Assembly: GCF_001723055.1 (NCBI RefSeq)
Contig: NZ_MDCR01000161.1
Coordinates: 1-64,000 of the forward strand
Direction of reading: 5' to 3'
Source of the DNA: Streptomyces niveus
Lineage (GTDB): Bacteria; Actinomycetota; Actinomycetes; Streptomycetales; Streptomycetaceae
Length of the DNA stretch: 64,000 nt
The notes beneath the pieces were generated by a model. The model saw only the letters and a program-made list of their open reading frames with translations, was not told the DNA's origin and made no database searches. Position 1 is the stretch's first letter; each line of letters begins with the position of its first letter. The position numbers and the translations under genes are program-made. Below are positions 17,165-24,696 of the stretch, piece by piece.

Positions 17165-18171
17165 ATCGGCTGCGGGCCCTGCTCGGCCTTCAACTCCCGC
17201 TGATCCAGGCCGGAATGGGCGGTGTCGCGGGCATCCGGCTGTGTACGGAGGTCTCCCGGGCGGGCGCCGGGGGCACCCTCGCGCTCTACAAGGAGCCGCC
17301 CGACCGGATACGCGAAGCGGTCCGCGAGATCGCCGCCGCCACGTCCCGGCCGTTCGGGGTCAACGTCATCCCCGAGGTCGCATCCCCCGAGCTGTGCCGT
17401 GCCCAACTCGACGCCGCTCTGGGCGAGTTGCCGGACAACGGCTACGTCACCACCTTCGGGCTCCCCGGCGCCGACGCCGCCCGGGACGTGACACGCACCG
17501 GCCGCCCCCTCGTGGTGCAGATCGGCACACCGGACGACGCGAGTGCCGCGCTCCGGCTGGGAGCCGACGTACTCGTCCTCCAAGGCACCGAAGCCGGCGG
17601 CCACCTGCTGGGCGAACTGCCGGTGGCCGAGCTGCTGTACGCCGTCCGGACCCGGCATCCCGACGCCGTGATCGCGATGGCGGGCGGCGTCGCGACGGGC
17701 GCGGATCTCGCGCGGGCCCGGAGCGCCGGGGCCGACGGCGCGATGGCGGGCACCGTGTTCGTGCCCACCACCGAGTCGATGGCCCACCCCCTGTTCAAAC
17801 GCCGGATCGTCGAAGCCCGCGCGGACGACACCGTCGTCACCGGCCGCTACGACATCGGCTGGCCCGCCCGGCCGCACCGCGTCCTGCGCAACGCCCTGAC
17901 CGAGGAGAACCGCCGCCTCCCCGCGACCTTCATCGCCACCACCCGCCTGGGCGCGGCCCGGATTCCCGTCCCGCGCTACAGCGCCACCGTGCCGGGAGTC
18001 CGAACCGAAGGCCGTATCGACGAGATGGCGATGTACTGCGGCACCTCGTGCGACCGGGTCACCGCGCAGGACACGGCAGCGGCGGTGGTCAGGAAGCTCC
18101 GCCACGAGTACGAGCACGAGCTCTCCTACGAGAGGGAAGGTGGCACATGGACAGCGCCCTCGAACCGATAA
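17161..18171 (+). CDS. nitronate monooxygenase-like FMN enzyme
   Basis: A 336-residue TIM-barrel protein of the 2-nitropropane dioxygenase/nitronate monooxygenase family. It begins with LPLIQAGMGGVAG, has the QGTEAGGH signature at 141-148 with the catalytic His148, then AGGVATGADLARA and the phosphate loop DGAMAGTVF. Such enzymes use FMN and O2 to oxidise nitronates; some relatives are enoyl reductases, but the EAGGH motif favours the nitronate branch. Its place between the N-oxygenase/ligase and the carrier protein points to handling of a nitro intermediate or self-detoxification (inference). Confidence 0.85.
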   Translation: MNRLRALLGLQLPLIQAGMGGVAGIRLCTEVSRAGAGGTLALYKEPPDRIREAVREIAAATSRPFGVNVIPEVASPELCRAQLDAALGELPDNGYVTTFGLPGADAARDVTRTGRPLVVQIGTPDDASAALRLGADVLVLQGTEAGGHLLGELPVAELLYAVRTRHPDAVIAMAGGVATGADLARARSAGADGAMAGTVFVPTTESMAHPLFKRRIVEARADDTVVTGRYDIGWPARPHRVLRNALTEENRRLPATFIATTRLGAARIPVPRYSATVPGVRTEGRIDEMAMYCGTSCDRVTAQDTAAAVVRKLRHEYEHELSYEREGGTWTAPSNR

Positions 18172-18404
18172 CCGACTGGCTGCGCGAGAGGAACCCCGAG
18201 GCCGGGGACATCCCCCTGGACCTCGACCTCGTGGAGAGCCGGATGGTGGACTCCCTGGGGTTCATGGAGTTCATCCTGCTCCTGGAGGACCTGGTCGGGC
18301 GCGAACTGCCCCTCAGCGACCTGAACGTGGACCACTTCCGTACGCTCCGCGCCATTCAGGACAACTTCCTCTCGTCCGCGTCGAGTTCGCGGCGCCCTTC
18401 CTGA
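18147..18404 (+). CDS. acyl/peptidyl carrier protein
   Basis: An 85-residue acidic four-helix protein with the phosphopantetheine site VDSLGFMEF (Ser36). Start ATG at 18147 lies 25 bp inside the nitronate monooxygenase gene and follows GGGAAGG. It is the obvious partner of the synthetase-like ligase at 16301. It is not embedded in PKS or NRPS modules, so it is a stand-alone carrier for an activated amino acid, as in known amino acid:carrier ligase systems. Confidence 0.9.
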   Translation: MDSALEPITDWLRERNPEAGDIPLDLDLVESRMVDSLGFMEFILLLEDLVGRELPLSDLNVDHFRTLRAIQDNFLSSASSSRRPS

Positions 18405-18434
18405 ACGCCCCTCCTGAACGCGGGAGCCCCACCC

Positions 18435-18965
18435 ATGAGGCACGGACGGATCGTCTCCCTGCACATCGCCGGCGCCCCCGGGGCGCCGACCCACTCCCCG
18501 ACCCGGGCCACCGCCGTGACCGGCCGTGGTCTCGAAGGGGACCGCAACTACTGGGCGGGCCAGGGCCCCCGGCCGCGCAAGCGCGGCACCGGCCGCGCCT
18601 CGGGCGTCTGTGACATCACGCTGATCGAGTACGAGGCCCTGGACGCCCTCACGCGCGAGACGGGCATCGAGCTGTCCCCCGCCGAATGCAGACGCAACGT
18701 CGTGTGCCGGGGAGTGCGCCTCAACCCCCTTGTGGGAGCCACGTTCCAGGTGGGGGAGACGGTGCTGCTCGGGCTGCGGCTGAGCGAGCCCTGCGCCCGG
18801 CTGGAACAGCTCACCCGGCCCGGACTGATCCGCGGCCTGATCCACCGGGGCGGACTGCGCGCCGAGATCCTCCAGGGCGGGCTGATCCGCGTCGGCGACG
18901 CCGTACACCCGGCATCCGCGACTCCGCCCGACCTCCTTCAGACCGAACGGAGAAGCAGCCGGTGA
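18435..18965 (+). CDS. MOSC-domain protein
   Basis: A 176-residue single MOSC (MoCo sulfurase C-terminal) domain. Signature elements include GRGLEGDRNYW near residues 30-40, the central ECRRNVVCRGVRLNPLVG region and the conserved cysteine in LSEPCARLEQL (about residue 120), the position that binds molybdenum in YiiM/mARC-like proteins. Family members reduce N-hydroxylated compounds or carry sulfur. Next to an AurF-like N-oxygenase and a nitronate enzyme this is noteworthy: it may set the N-oxidation level or detoxify (inference). Ends in a GTGA overlap with the next gene. Confidence 0.85.
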   Translation: MRHGRIVSLHIAGAPGAPTHSPTRATAVTGRGLEGDRNYWAGQGPRPRKRGTGRASGVCDITLIEYEALDALTRETGIELSPAECRRNVVCRGVRLNPLVGATFQVGETVLLGLRLSEPCARLEQLTRPGLIRGLIHRGGLRAEILQGGLIRVGDAVHPASATPPDLLQTERRSSR

Positions 18966-19675
18966 CCGAGACCTGGGAAGCCCGCGTCCACATCCCGGCC
19001 GCGTCCCCCGCCCCGCTGCGTAACGCGGTGGGGCACGCACTCGCCGCCGCGACCGCTGTGCGCGCCGAGATCTCCATGTCGTGGGAGGGGCCGCATCTGC
19101 GCCTCGTGGGGCCCGGGGATCTGGGCGGCTCGAAGGCCGTCGGCGCGCTGCTGGCGGACATCGCCCGACGACTCGCCGCAGCGGACGTCCTCACGCGACA
19201 CAGCCCGCCCCTGCCCCCGCCTTTGACCCCCGCCGCACAAGTCGGCACAGCCGTACGGCCGTTCCCGCCCGGTGACGGCCGGCGCTCCCCGGCCGAGGCC
19301 GGGGCGCCGGCCCTGCGACGGCTGATGCGCGAACAGGGCCTGGACCCGGTGACCGACCTCGCCGTACTGATCGACAGTGGACTCGTCGGCGTCGACGGGG
19401 CGCCAACTCCGTCACACCCGAGGGTGGTTCTCGACACGACGGAGCCGCCGACGGTCCCGTACGGCTGGCTCCTCCAGTCCTGGACGTACCTGGCGGCGGA
19501 CGCCGTGCACTGCGCGGTGCGCGGCACCCGCGGGCGCCGCACCCTGTGCGTGACGGCGCCGCGGGCCCTGATGCCCTTGCCACGCCTGGACCTGTACGCC
19601 GCCCTGTGGGCGGACGCCCTGTTCGGTCCCGGGACCCTCGCGTTTGTCGCCGACCCCCTGCGGGTTCGTCAGTGA
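18962..19675 (+). CDS. protein of unknown function closing the biosynthetic gene set
   Basis: A 237-residue soluble protein with GTG start overlapping the MOSC stop. No family is recognised. The N-terminal 70 residues contain helices rich in alanine; a proline-rich linker sits near residues 80-105; the C-terminal half has a pattern of short strands ending LAFVADPLRVRQ. There is no signal peptide or membrane segment. Tight coupling argues that it works in the same pathway as the MOSC and carrier genes. Confidence 0.55.
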   Translation: MTETWEARVHIPAASPAPLRNAVGHALAAATAVRAEISMSWEGPHLRLVGPGDLGGSKAVGALLADIARRLAAADVLTRHSPPLPPPLTPAAQVGTAVRPFPPGDGRRSPAEAGAPALRRLMREQGLDPVTDLAVLIDSGLVGVDGAPTPSHPRVVLDTTEPPTVPYGWLLQSWTYLAADAVHCAVRGTRGRRTLCVTAPRALMPLPRLDLYAALWADALFGPGTLAFVADPLRVRQ

Positions 19676-19758
19676 TCGGTAACAGACAGATCTTGCAGGG
19701 CTTTCGTATGTCTTCATGGGTGCACGGCATCGACGGGGACGGCGAAGGGGCGGGCGAC

Positions 19759-20535
19759 ATGACACGGCGTAAGGCACGGGGATGGCACGGCCGGCTTCTC
19801 GCGGCGGCACTCGGGGTGACGGCGTTGGCCGCGGCGACCTCGATGTGGACCGCGACGGCCAACCCCGCGGGCGGGCGGCCGTCGCAAGCGGGTGTCTCCG
19901 TACCGGACGGCGAGGACCGGAAGGTGACCAAGGTGGCGGCGGACATCGCGCACGCCTCGGAGGCCGGTGACCAGGGCGTCAACATCACCATCGACGACGG
20001 CCCGGACCCCAACTGGACGCCGCAGGTGCTGCGGTTGCTGAAGGACAACGACGCGAAGGCCACGTTCTGCCTGGTGGGCCCGCAGGCCGAGGCGTACCCG
20101 GACCTGGTCAAGGAGATCGTGGCGGACGGTCACCGGCTCTGCAACCACACCGTCTCCCACGACACCGCCATGGACGGCAAGTCCGAGGAGTACCAGTCCA
20201 AGCAGATCCTGGACGCCGAGCGCATGATCATGAAGGCGTCCGGCGGCGTACGGTCGCAGTACTACCGGGCCCCCGGCGGCGCCTTCACCCCGTACAGCCG
20301 TCAGCTCGCCGCGTCCCACGGGATGCGACCGCTGGGCTGGAACGTCGACTCCAGGGACTTCGAGCGCCCCGGCGCCGACACGATGGTCGCCACCGTCAAG
20401 AACGAGATCGCCAACGGGCCGACCGTCCTGTTCCACGACGCGGGCGGGGAGCGTTCCCAGACCGTGGCCGCGCTGGGCGAGGTCCTGCCGTGGCTGAAGC
20501 AGGAGGGCTACACCTTCGGCTTCCCCGTGCGGTAG
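19759..20535 (+). CDS. secreted polysaccharide deacetylase (NodB domain)
   Basis: A 258-residue exported carbohydrate esterase 4 protein. The signal peptide is visible (MTRRKARGWHGRL, then a hydrophobic stretch to about residue 35). NodB motifs are TIDDGPDPNW (motif 1, with the Asp-Asp metal/base pair), HTVSHDTAMDG (motif 2, His-x3-His), RAPGGAF (motif 3) and a C-terminal LFHDAGG (motif 5). It removes acetyl groups from peptidoglycan, chitin or xylan. The ATG at 19759 with GAAGGGG 8 bp upstream is preferred; an in-frame ATG at 19708 is possible. Confidence 0.88.
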   Translation: MTRRKARGWHGRLLAAALGVTALAAATSMWTATANPAGGRPSQAGVSVPDGEDRKVTKVAADIAHASEAGDQGVNITIDDGPDPNWTPQVLRLLKDNDAKATFCLVGPQAEAYPDLVKEIVADGHRLCNHTVSHDTAMDGKSEEYQSKQILDAERMIMKASGGVRSQYYRAPGGAFTPYSRQLAASHGMRPLGWNVDSRDFERPGADTMVATVKNEIANGPTVLFHDAGGERSQTVAALGEVLPWLKQEGYTFGFPVR

Positions 20536-20550
20536 TCGAGACCCGCTCCC

Positions 20551-20579
20551 CCCTCAGGCGGCGGTCGCCTTCCTGAGGG
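20551..20579. terminator. bidirectional terminator-like hairpin
   Basis: CCCTCAGG and CCTGAGGG form an 8-bp stem around a 12-13 nt loop between the convergent deacetylase and TetR genes. The distal arm lies in the last codons of the TetR gene. Confidence 0.5.
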
Positions 20580-21156
20580 TGCGCAAGCAGAGGGACAGCG
20601 CGGTGTGCTTGGGAGTGTCGTACTCGCGGGTCTGCTCCCAGGCCGCGTAGAGCATCGCCCACAGGACGGTGTGCAGCCAGGTGTCGTCGACCTCGGGGTC
20701 GAGCGTGCCCTCCCGCTGCCCGCGCCGGACGAGGGCGAGCAGCTCACGGTCGGACGGGGCTTGTGCCTCGTCCTCCTCCAGACCCGACCAGGCCCAGAAC
20801 TGCGGCACGTCGTCCAGCAGCATCAGCCGGTCGCCGAGTTCGAAGAACTCCAGGCACAGCCGGTCCAGGGCCGCCGGAGCGGGCCCCTCGCCGAGCCGTG
20901 CGCGGGCGGTCGCCGCCTCGATCCGCTCCCGTACGTCCGTGCCGATCGCCGCGAGCAGGTCGGACCGCTCGGGAAAGTACCGGTGGACGGTGGTACGCCC
21001 CACCCCGGCCGCCTCCGCGACATCGGCCAGTGAGGCCGTGTGGTCGGCGGAGAGCGTGGCCACGGCGGCGTCGATGATCGCGCGCCGGGTGCGGGCGCGG
21101 GTGGTGCTCTCTTGCGTCGCTGCGCGGTCGGCGCGGTCGGAACCCATGCGCGACAC
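20554..21156 (-). CDS. TetR-family transcriptional regulator
   Basis: A 200-residue repressor. The N-terminal TetR helix-turn-helix spans about residues 22-70 (RRAIIDAAVATLSADHTASL; VGRTTVHRYFPERSDLL). The ligand-binding part is helical with tryptophans (DVPQFWAWSGLEE). It is divergent from the ABC exporter at 21230, and a GGAACA/TGTTCC palindrome in the shared promoter is a candidate operator. It probably represses that exporter and responds to its substrate. A second in-frame ATG at 21147 is a possible start. Confidence 0.88.
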   Translation of the reverse strand: MSRMGSDRADRAATQESTTRARTRRAIIDAAVATLSADHTASLADVAEAAGVGRTTVHRYFPERSDLLAAIGTDVRERIEAATARARLGEGPAPAALDRLCLEFFELGDRLMLLDDVPQFWAWSGLEEDEAQAPSDRELLALVRRGQREGTLDPEVDDTWLHTVLWAMLYAAWEQTREYDTPKHTALSLCLRTLRKATAA

Positions 21157-21210
21157 GGTAGTACGTCACGGCTACGGCGCGTACCGAATCGAAACCTGAT
21201 TGAACTTTTC

Positions 21211-21226
21211 GGAACAGTCATGTTCC
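21211..21226. promoter_or_regulatory. candidate TetR operator overlapping exporter leader
   Basis: GGAACA-GTCA-TGTTCC is a perfect 6-bp-arm palindrome ending three bases before the exporter ATG at 21230. A bound repressor here would cover the exporter's transcript start. No ribosome site is visible upstream of that ATG, which hints at a leaderless mRNA. Confidence 0.55.
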
Positions 21227-21229
21227 ACT

Positions 21230-23086
21230 ATGGATATGTCCGCCTCCGTGTCCACGTCACCCTCGTCACCCTCCGTGCCCTCCTCGCCGTCGTCACTGGC
21301 CGTACCGCGTCTGCGCATCCTGTGGTCGTTCGCCCGCCCCCACCGGCGCACCCTGGTCCTCGGCCTCTGCCTGGCCCTGTTCGTGTCCGGCCTCGGCCTC
21401 GCCACGCCCATGGTCACCAAGCAGGTTCTCGACGCGCTCGGCACCTCGGCGTCACTGACGGGCCCGGTCACGACGCTCCTCGTGCTGCTCGTGGTCGGCG
21501 GCGCGGTGTCGTTCTGGCAGTGGATCCTGCTGGGGACGCTGGGCGAGCGCGTGGTGCTCGAAGCGAGGGGGTCGCTGGTACGGCGCTTCCTGCGGGCCAC
21601 CGTGCCCGCCGTCACTTCGCGCCCGACCGGCGAGCTGGTCACCCGCGTCACCTCCGACACGGTGCTGCTGCGCGAGGCCACGTCGGAATCGCTGATCGGC
21701 CTGATCAACGGGGCGGTCATGCTGGTGGGCAGCCTCGCGCTGATGGGTTACCTCGACCCGGTGCTGCTCGGCACGACGCTCGCCGCCATCGCGGTCACCG
21801 GCCTGCTCTTCGCGTTCCTGATGCCCGGCATCGCGCAGGCGCAGCAGCGGGCCCAGGAGCATGTGGGGCGGCTCGGCGGCGTACTGGAAGGCACGCTGCG
21901 CGCGATCCGTACGGTGAAGGTCAACCGGGCCGAGGACCGGATGGAAGACCGGATCATGACCGACGCGCGCGCCTCGGCCGAGCAGGGCACCCGCGTGGTC
22001 CGCCGCGAGGCACTGGCCTGGACGATCGCCTGGTCCGGCATCCAGCTGGCCATCATCGCGATCCTCGGTGTGGGGGCCTGGCGGGTGGCGGAGGGCCAGC
22101 TCCCGGTGTCGAGCCTGATCGCGTTCCTGCTGTACGCGTTCGCGCTGATGGATCCCGTCACCGAACTCAGCCAGAACGTCACCACGCTCCAGGCCGGCAT
22201 CGCGGCGGCCGAACGCATCCGGCAGGCCGACGAGCTGTCCACCGAGGCCCCCACGGCGACTCCGGGCGCCGTCCACCGTGCCCGCGCCTCCGACGAGACT
22301 CCCGTCCTGCGCCTGAGCAAGGTCACCGCGGCGTACGGCCCCGGCCGGGCACCCGCCGTACGGGACATCGACCTCGCGATCCCCCGGCGCGGTCACACCG
22401 CCATCGTCGGCCCCTCGGGCGCGGGCAAGACCACCCTGCTCTCCCTCGTCCTGCGCTTCCTCGAACCGACCCACGGCGAGCTGCTCCTGGACGGCCGCCC
22501 GTACCGCGACCACACCCACGACGGCATCCGCGCCCGCCTCGCGTACGTCGAGCAGGACACCCCCGTCGTCCCCGGCACGATCCGCGACAACCTCCTGCTC
22601 GCCCGCCCCGACGCCACCACGGACCAGCTCCGCCGGGTGCTGCGGGACGTACGGCTCGTCGACCGGATCGACGCACTCGACGACGGCCTCGACACCCACC
22701 TCTCGTCCACGAGCGTCTCGGGCGGCGAACGCCAGCGCATCGCCCTGGCCCGCGCCCTGCTCGCCACCCCCGACGTCCTGCTCCTGGACGAGGCCACCGC
22801 CCAGCTGGACGGACTGACCGAGGCCGCCGTGCACCACTGCGTCCGCGCCCGCGCGGCCACCGGCGCGGTCGTCACGATCGCCCACCGTCTGTCGACCGTC
22901 ATCGACGCGGACACCATCGTCGTCATGGAGGCGGGCCGCATCCGCGCCCAGGGCCGCCACGACGACCTCCTGGCGTCGGACACGCTCTACCGCGACCTGG
23001 TGAGCTCCCTGCGCATCTCCACGGCCCGGGAGGGCGAAGTTGCGGGGGCCGAGAAGGCTGCGCAAGGTGGACGGGTCGGGTACTGA
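21230..23086 (+). CDS. ABC exporter, fused membrane and ATPase domains
   Basis: A 618-residue half-transporter: a six-helix ABC membrane domain (about residues 30-320) followed by the ATPase (about 350-590). Walker A is GPSGAGKTT, Q-loop YVEQDTPVV, signature VSGGERQR, Walker B VLLLDEATAQLDG, H-loop IAHRLST. It is of the MsbA/multidrug type and works as a dimer. Start is ATG at 21230 or 21236, directly after the palindromic operator. Likely controlled by the divergent TetR protein. Substrate unknown. Confidence 0.9.
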   Translation: MDMSASVSTSPSSPSVPSSPSSLAVPRLRILWSFARPHRRTLVLGLCLALFVSGLGLATPMVTKQVLDALGTSASLTGPVTTLLVLLVVGGAVSFWQWILLGTLGERVVLEARGSLVRRFLRATVPAVTSRPTGELVTRVTSDTVLLREATSESLIGLINGAVMLVGSLALMGYLDPVLLGTTLAAIAVTGLLFAFLMPGIAQAQQRAQEHVGRLGGVLEGTLRAIRTVKVNRAEDRMEDRIMTDARASAEQGTRVVRREALAWTIAWSGIQLAIIAILGVGAWRVAEGQLPVSSLIAFLLYAFALMDPVTELSQNVTTLQAGIAAAERIRQADELSTEAPTATPGAVHRARASDETPVLRLSKVTAAYGPGRAPAVRDIDLAIPRRGHTAIVGPSGAGKTTLLSLVLRFLEPTHGELLLDGRPYRDHTHDGIRARLAYVEQDTPVVPGTIRDNLLLARPDATTDQLRRVLRDVRLVDRIDALDDGLDTHLSSTSVSGGERQRIALARALLATPDVLLLDEATAQLDGLTEAAVHHCVRARAATGAVVTIAHRLSTVIDADTIVVMEAGRIRAQGRHDDLLASDTLYRDLVSSLRISTAREGEVAGAEKAAQGGRVGY

Positions 23087-23158
23087 CCCGTATCGCACGC
23101 CCGTACCCCACGCACGTCCGTTGCCGTCGCCGATGCCGCCGAGCGGAGGACCGCGCAC

Positions 23159-24103
23159 ATGGCTATGACGGAATCATCCCTGGCCGGGACGGTGTGGCCA
23201 CGGCTGCGCGTCGACGACTGGACCGAGACCCGCGACACGCTCCACATGTGGGTCCAGATCGTGGGCAAGGTCCGGCTGGCACACGCCCCCCTGCTCAACC
23301 ACTGGTGGCAGGTGGCCCTCTACGTCACTCCGCGCGGGCTGACCACCTCCGCCGTGCCGTACGGCACCGGGGCCTTCGACGTCGAGTTCGACTTCGTGGA
23401 CCACGTGCTCCGGCTGCGTACCAGCGACGGCGGCGCCCGCCGTATCGCCCTGGAGTCGATGCCGGTGGCCGTCTTCCACGCCCGGGTCGGGCAGGCGCTG
23501 GAGGAGCTGGGCGTCCCCACCACCATCCAGGACCACCCGAACGAGGTCGAGCAGGCGGTCCCGTTCTCCGAGGACTACGAGCACCACACCTACGACCCGC
23601 GTGCGGCCTGGCTGTTCTGGCGGCAACTCCTCCAGGCCGACCGGGTGTTGGGCGCCTTCCGCGCGCACTTCGTCGGCAAGGTGAGCCCGGTGCACTTCTT
23701 CTGGGGTGCCATGGATCTGGCGTGCACCCGGTTCTCCGGCCGCCGCGCCCCCCGGCACCCCGGCGGCGCGCCGAACTGCGGCGACTGGGTCATGGAGGAG
23801 GGGTACTCGCACGAGCTGAGCAGCTGCGGATTCTGGCCGGGCGGCGGGGAGGAGGGGGCGTTCTACGCGTACGCCTACCCCGAGCCGGCCGGGTTCGCCG
23901 ACAGCCGGGTCACCCCGTCCGAGGCGTTCTACAGCCGGCCCAACGGCCAGTTCCTGCTGCCGTACGAGGCGGTACGCACCGCCGCCGACCCGGACCGTGC
24001 GCTCGCCGGCTTCCTGCGGAGCACGTACGTGGCCGCGGCGGACGGGGCCGGCTGGGACCGGGCGGCGCTGGAGACGGACCCGGGCCGCTGGTCCGACCGA
24101 TGA
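23159..24103 (+). CDS. DUF5996 family protein
   Basis: A 314-residue protein recognised as DUF5996, common in actinobacteria and without known function. Features: WPRLRVDDWTETRDTLHMW near the N-terminus, conserved LNHWWQVALYVTPRGL, and a His/Trp-rich centre (SPVHFFWGAMDLACTRFSGR, about residues 176-195) followed by SHELSSCGFWPG. GGAGG precedes the first ATG; a second ATG two codons later is possible. No signal peptide. The following gene is a glyoxalase-fold protein on the same strand. Confidence 0.8.
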   Translation: MAMTESSLAGTVWPRLRVDDWTETRDTLHMWVQIVGKVRLAHAPLLNHWWQVALYVTPRGLTTSAVPYGTGAFDVEFDFVDHVLRLRTSDGGARRIALESMPVAVFHARVGQALEELGVPTTIQDHPNEVEQAVPFSEDYEHHTYDPRAAWLFWRQLLQADRVLGAFRAHFVGKVSPVHFFWGAMDLACTRFSGRRAPRHPGGAPNCGDWVMEEGYSHELSSCGFWPGGGEEGAFYAYAYPEPAGFADSRVTPSEAFYSRPNGQFLLPYEAVRTAADPDRALAGFLRSTYVAAADGAGWDRAALETDPGRWSDR

Positions 24104-24146
24104 GGGGTCCGCACAGACCACCCCCACCAACTGGAAGGACGACACC

Positions 24147-24611
24147 ATGACTTCCCGTGACGACTGGCCGACGCCCGCGCAGGGCCTGGTGCTGACCCAC
24201 TTCCTGACCGTGCGGGACGTCGCGGTCTCACGCCGCTTCTACGCCGACGTGTTCGGCGGCCAGGTGGTGCTGGAGGAGAACCCCTGCATCGTGAAGATCG
24301 CCAACGGCTGGATCATCATGAACCCGGGCGGCGGCCCCACCCCCGACAAGCCCGACGTCATCCTCACCGCCCCCGAACCCGGAGACCCGGTGTCCTCCTT
24401 CCTCAACGTCCGGGTGGCCGACATCGCGGCCTTCCACGAACAGGCGGTCGCCAAGGGCGCGCGATTTCTCACCGAACCACTCGACCGCAAGGCCGAGATC
24501 CGCTGCTACGTCAAGGACCCGGACGGCTATCTGATCGAAGTCGGCCAGGCCACCGGCATGTTGGAGGGCATCTTCGCGGACCGCGCCACCCCGCCGGAGA
24601 GCGCGTCGTGA
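24147..24611 (+). CDS. VOC (glyoxalase/bleomycin-resistance fold) family protein
   Basis: A 154-residue single VOC domain made of two beta-alpha-beta3 units: VLTHFLTVRDVAVSRRFYAD at the start and YVKDPDGYLIEVGQATG near the end, with the metal-ligand position Glu in LIEVGQ. A GGAAGGA ribosome site precedes the ATG. The class covers glyoxalases, dioxygenases, isomerases and antibiotic-binding proteins; function here is open. Confidence 0.85.
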   Translation: MTSRDDWPTPAQGLVLTHFLTVRDVAVSRRFYADVFGGQVVLEENPCIVKIANGWIIMNPGGGPTPDKPDVILTAPEPGDPVSSFLNVRVADIAAFHEQAVAKGARFLTEPLDRKAEIRCYVKDPDGYLIEVGQATGMLEGIFADRATPPESAS

Positions 24612-24696
24612 CCTCCTGAAGGACCGTCGTCCAGGACGGTACCGGGTGGCCGATTTGTGTGGGGTGGAGGTGATCCGGGCGGGGAAAGGTGGAGGT

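Noticed and set aside
21200-21229. TTG start for the ABC exporter
   Set aside because: It would place the start upstream of the palindromic operator and add ten residues without similarity; ATG 21230 or 21236 is better.
21040-24150. 1036-codon plus-strand open frame across the exporter and DUF5996 genes
   Set aside because: Arg/Pro/Gly-rich frame-shadow of two recognised genes; no ribosome site or domain.
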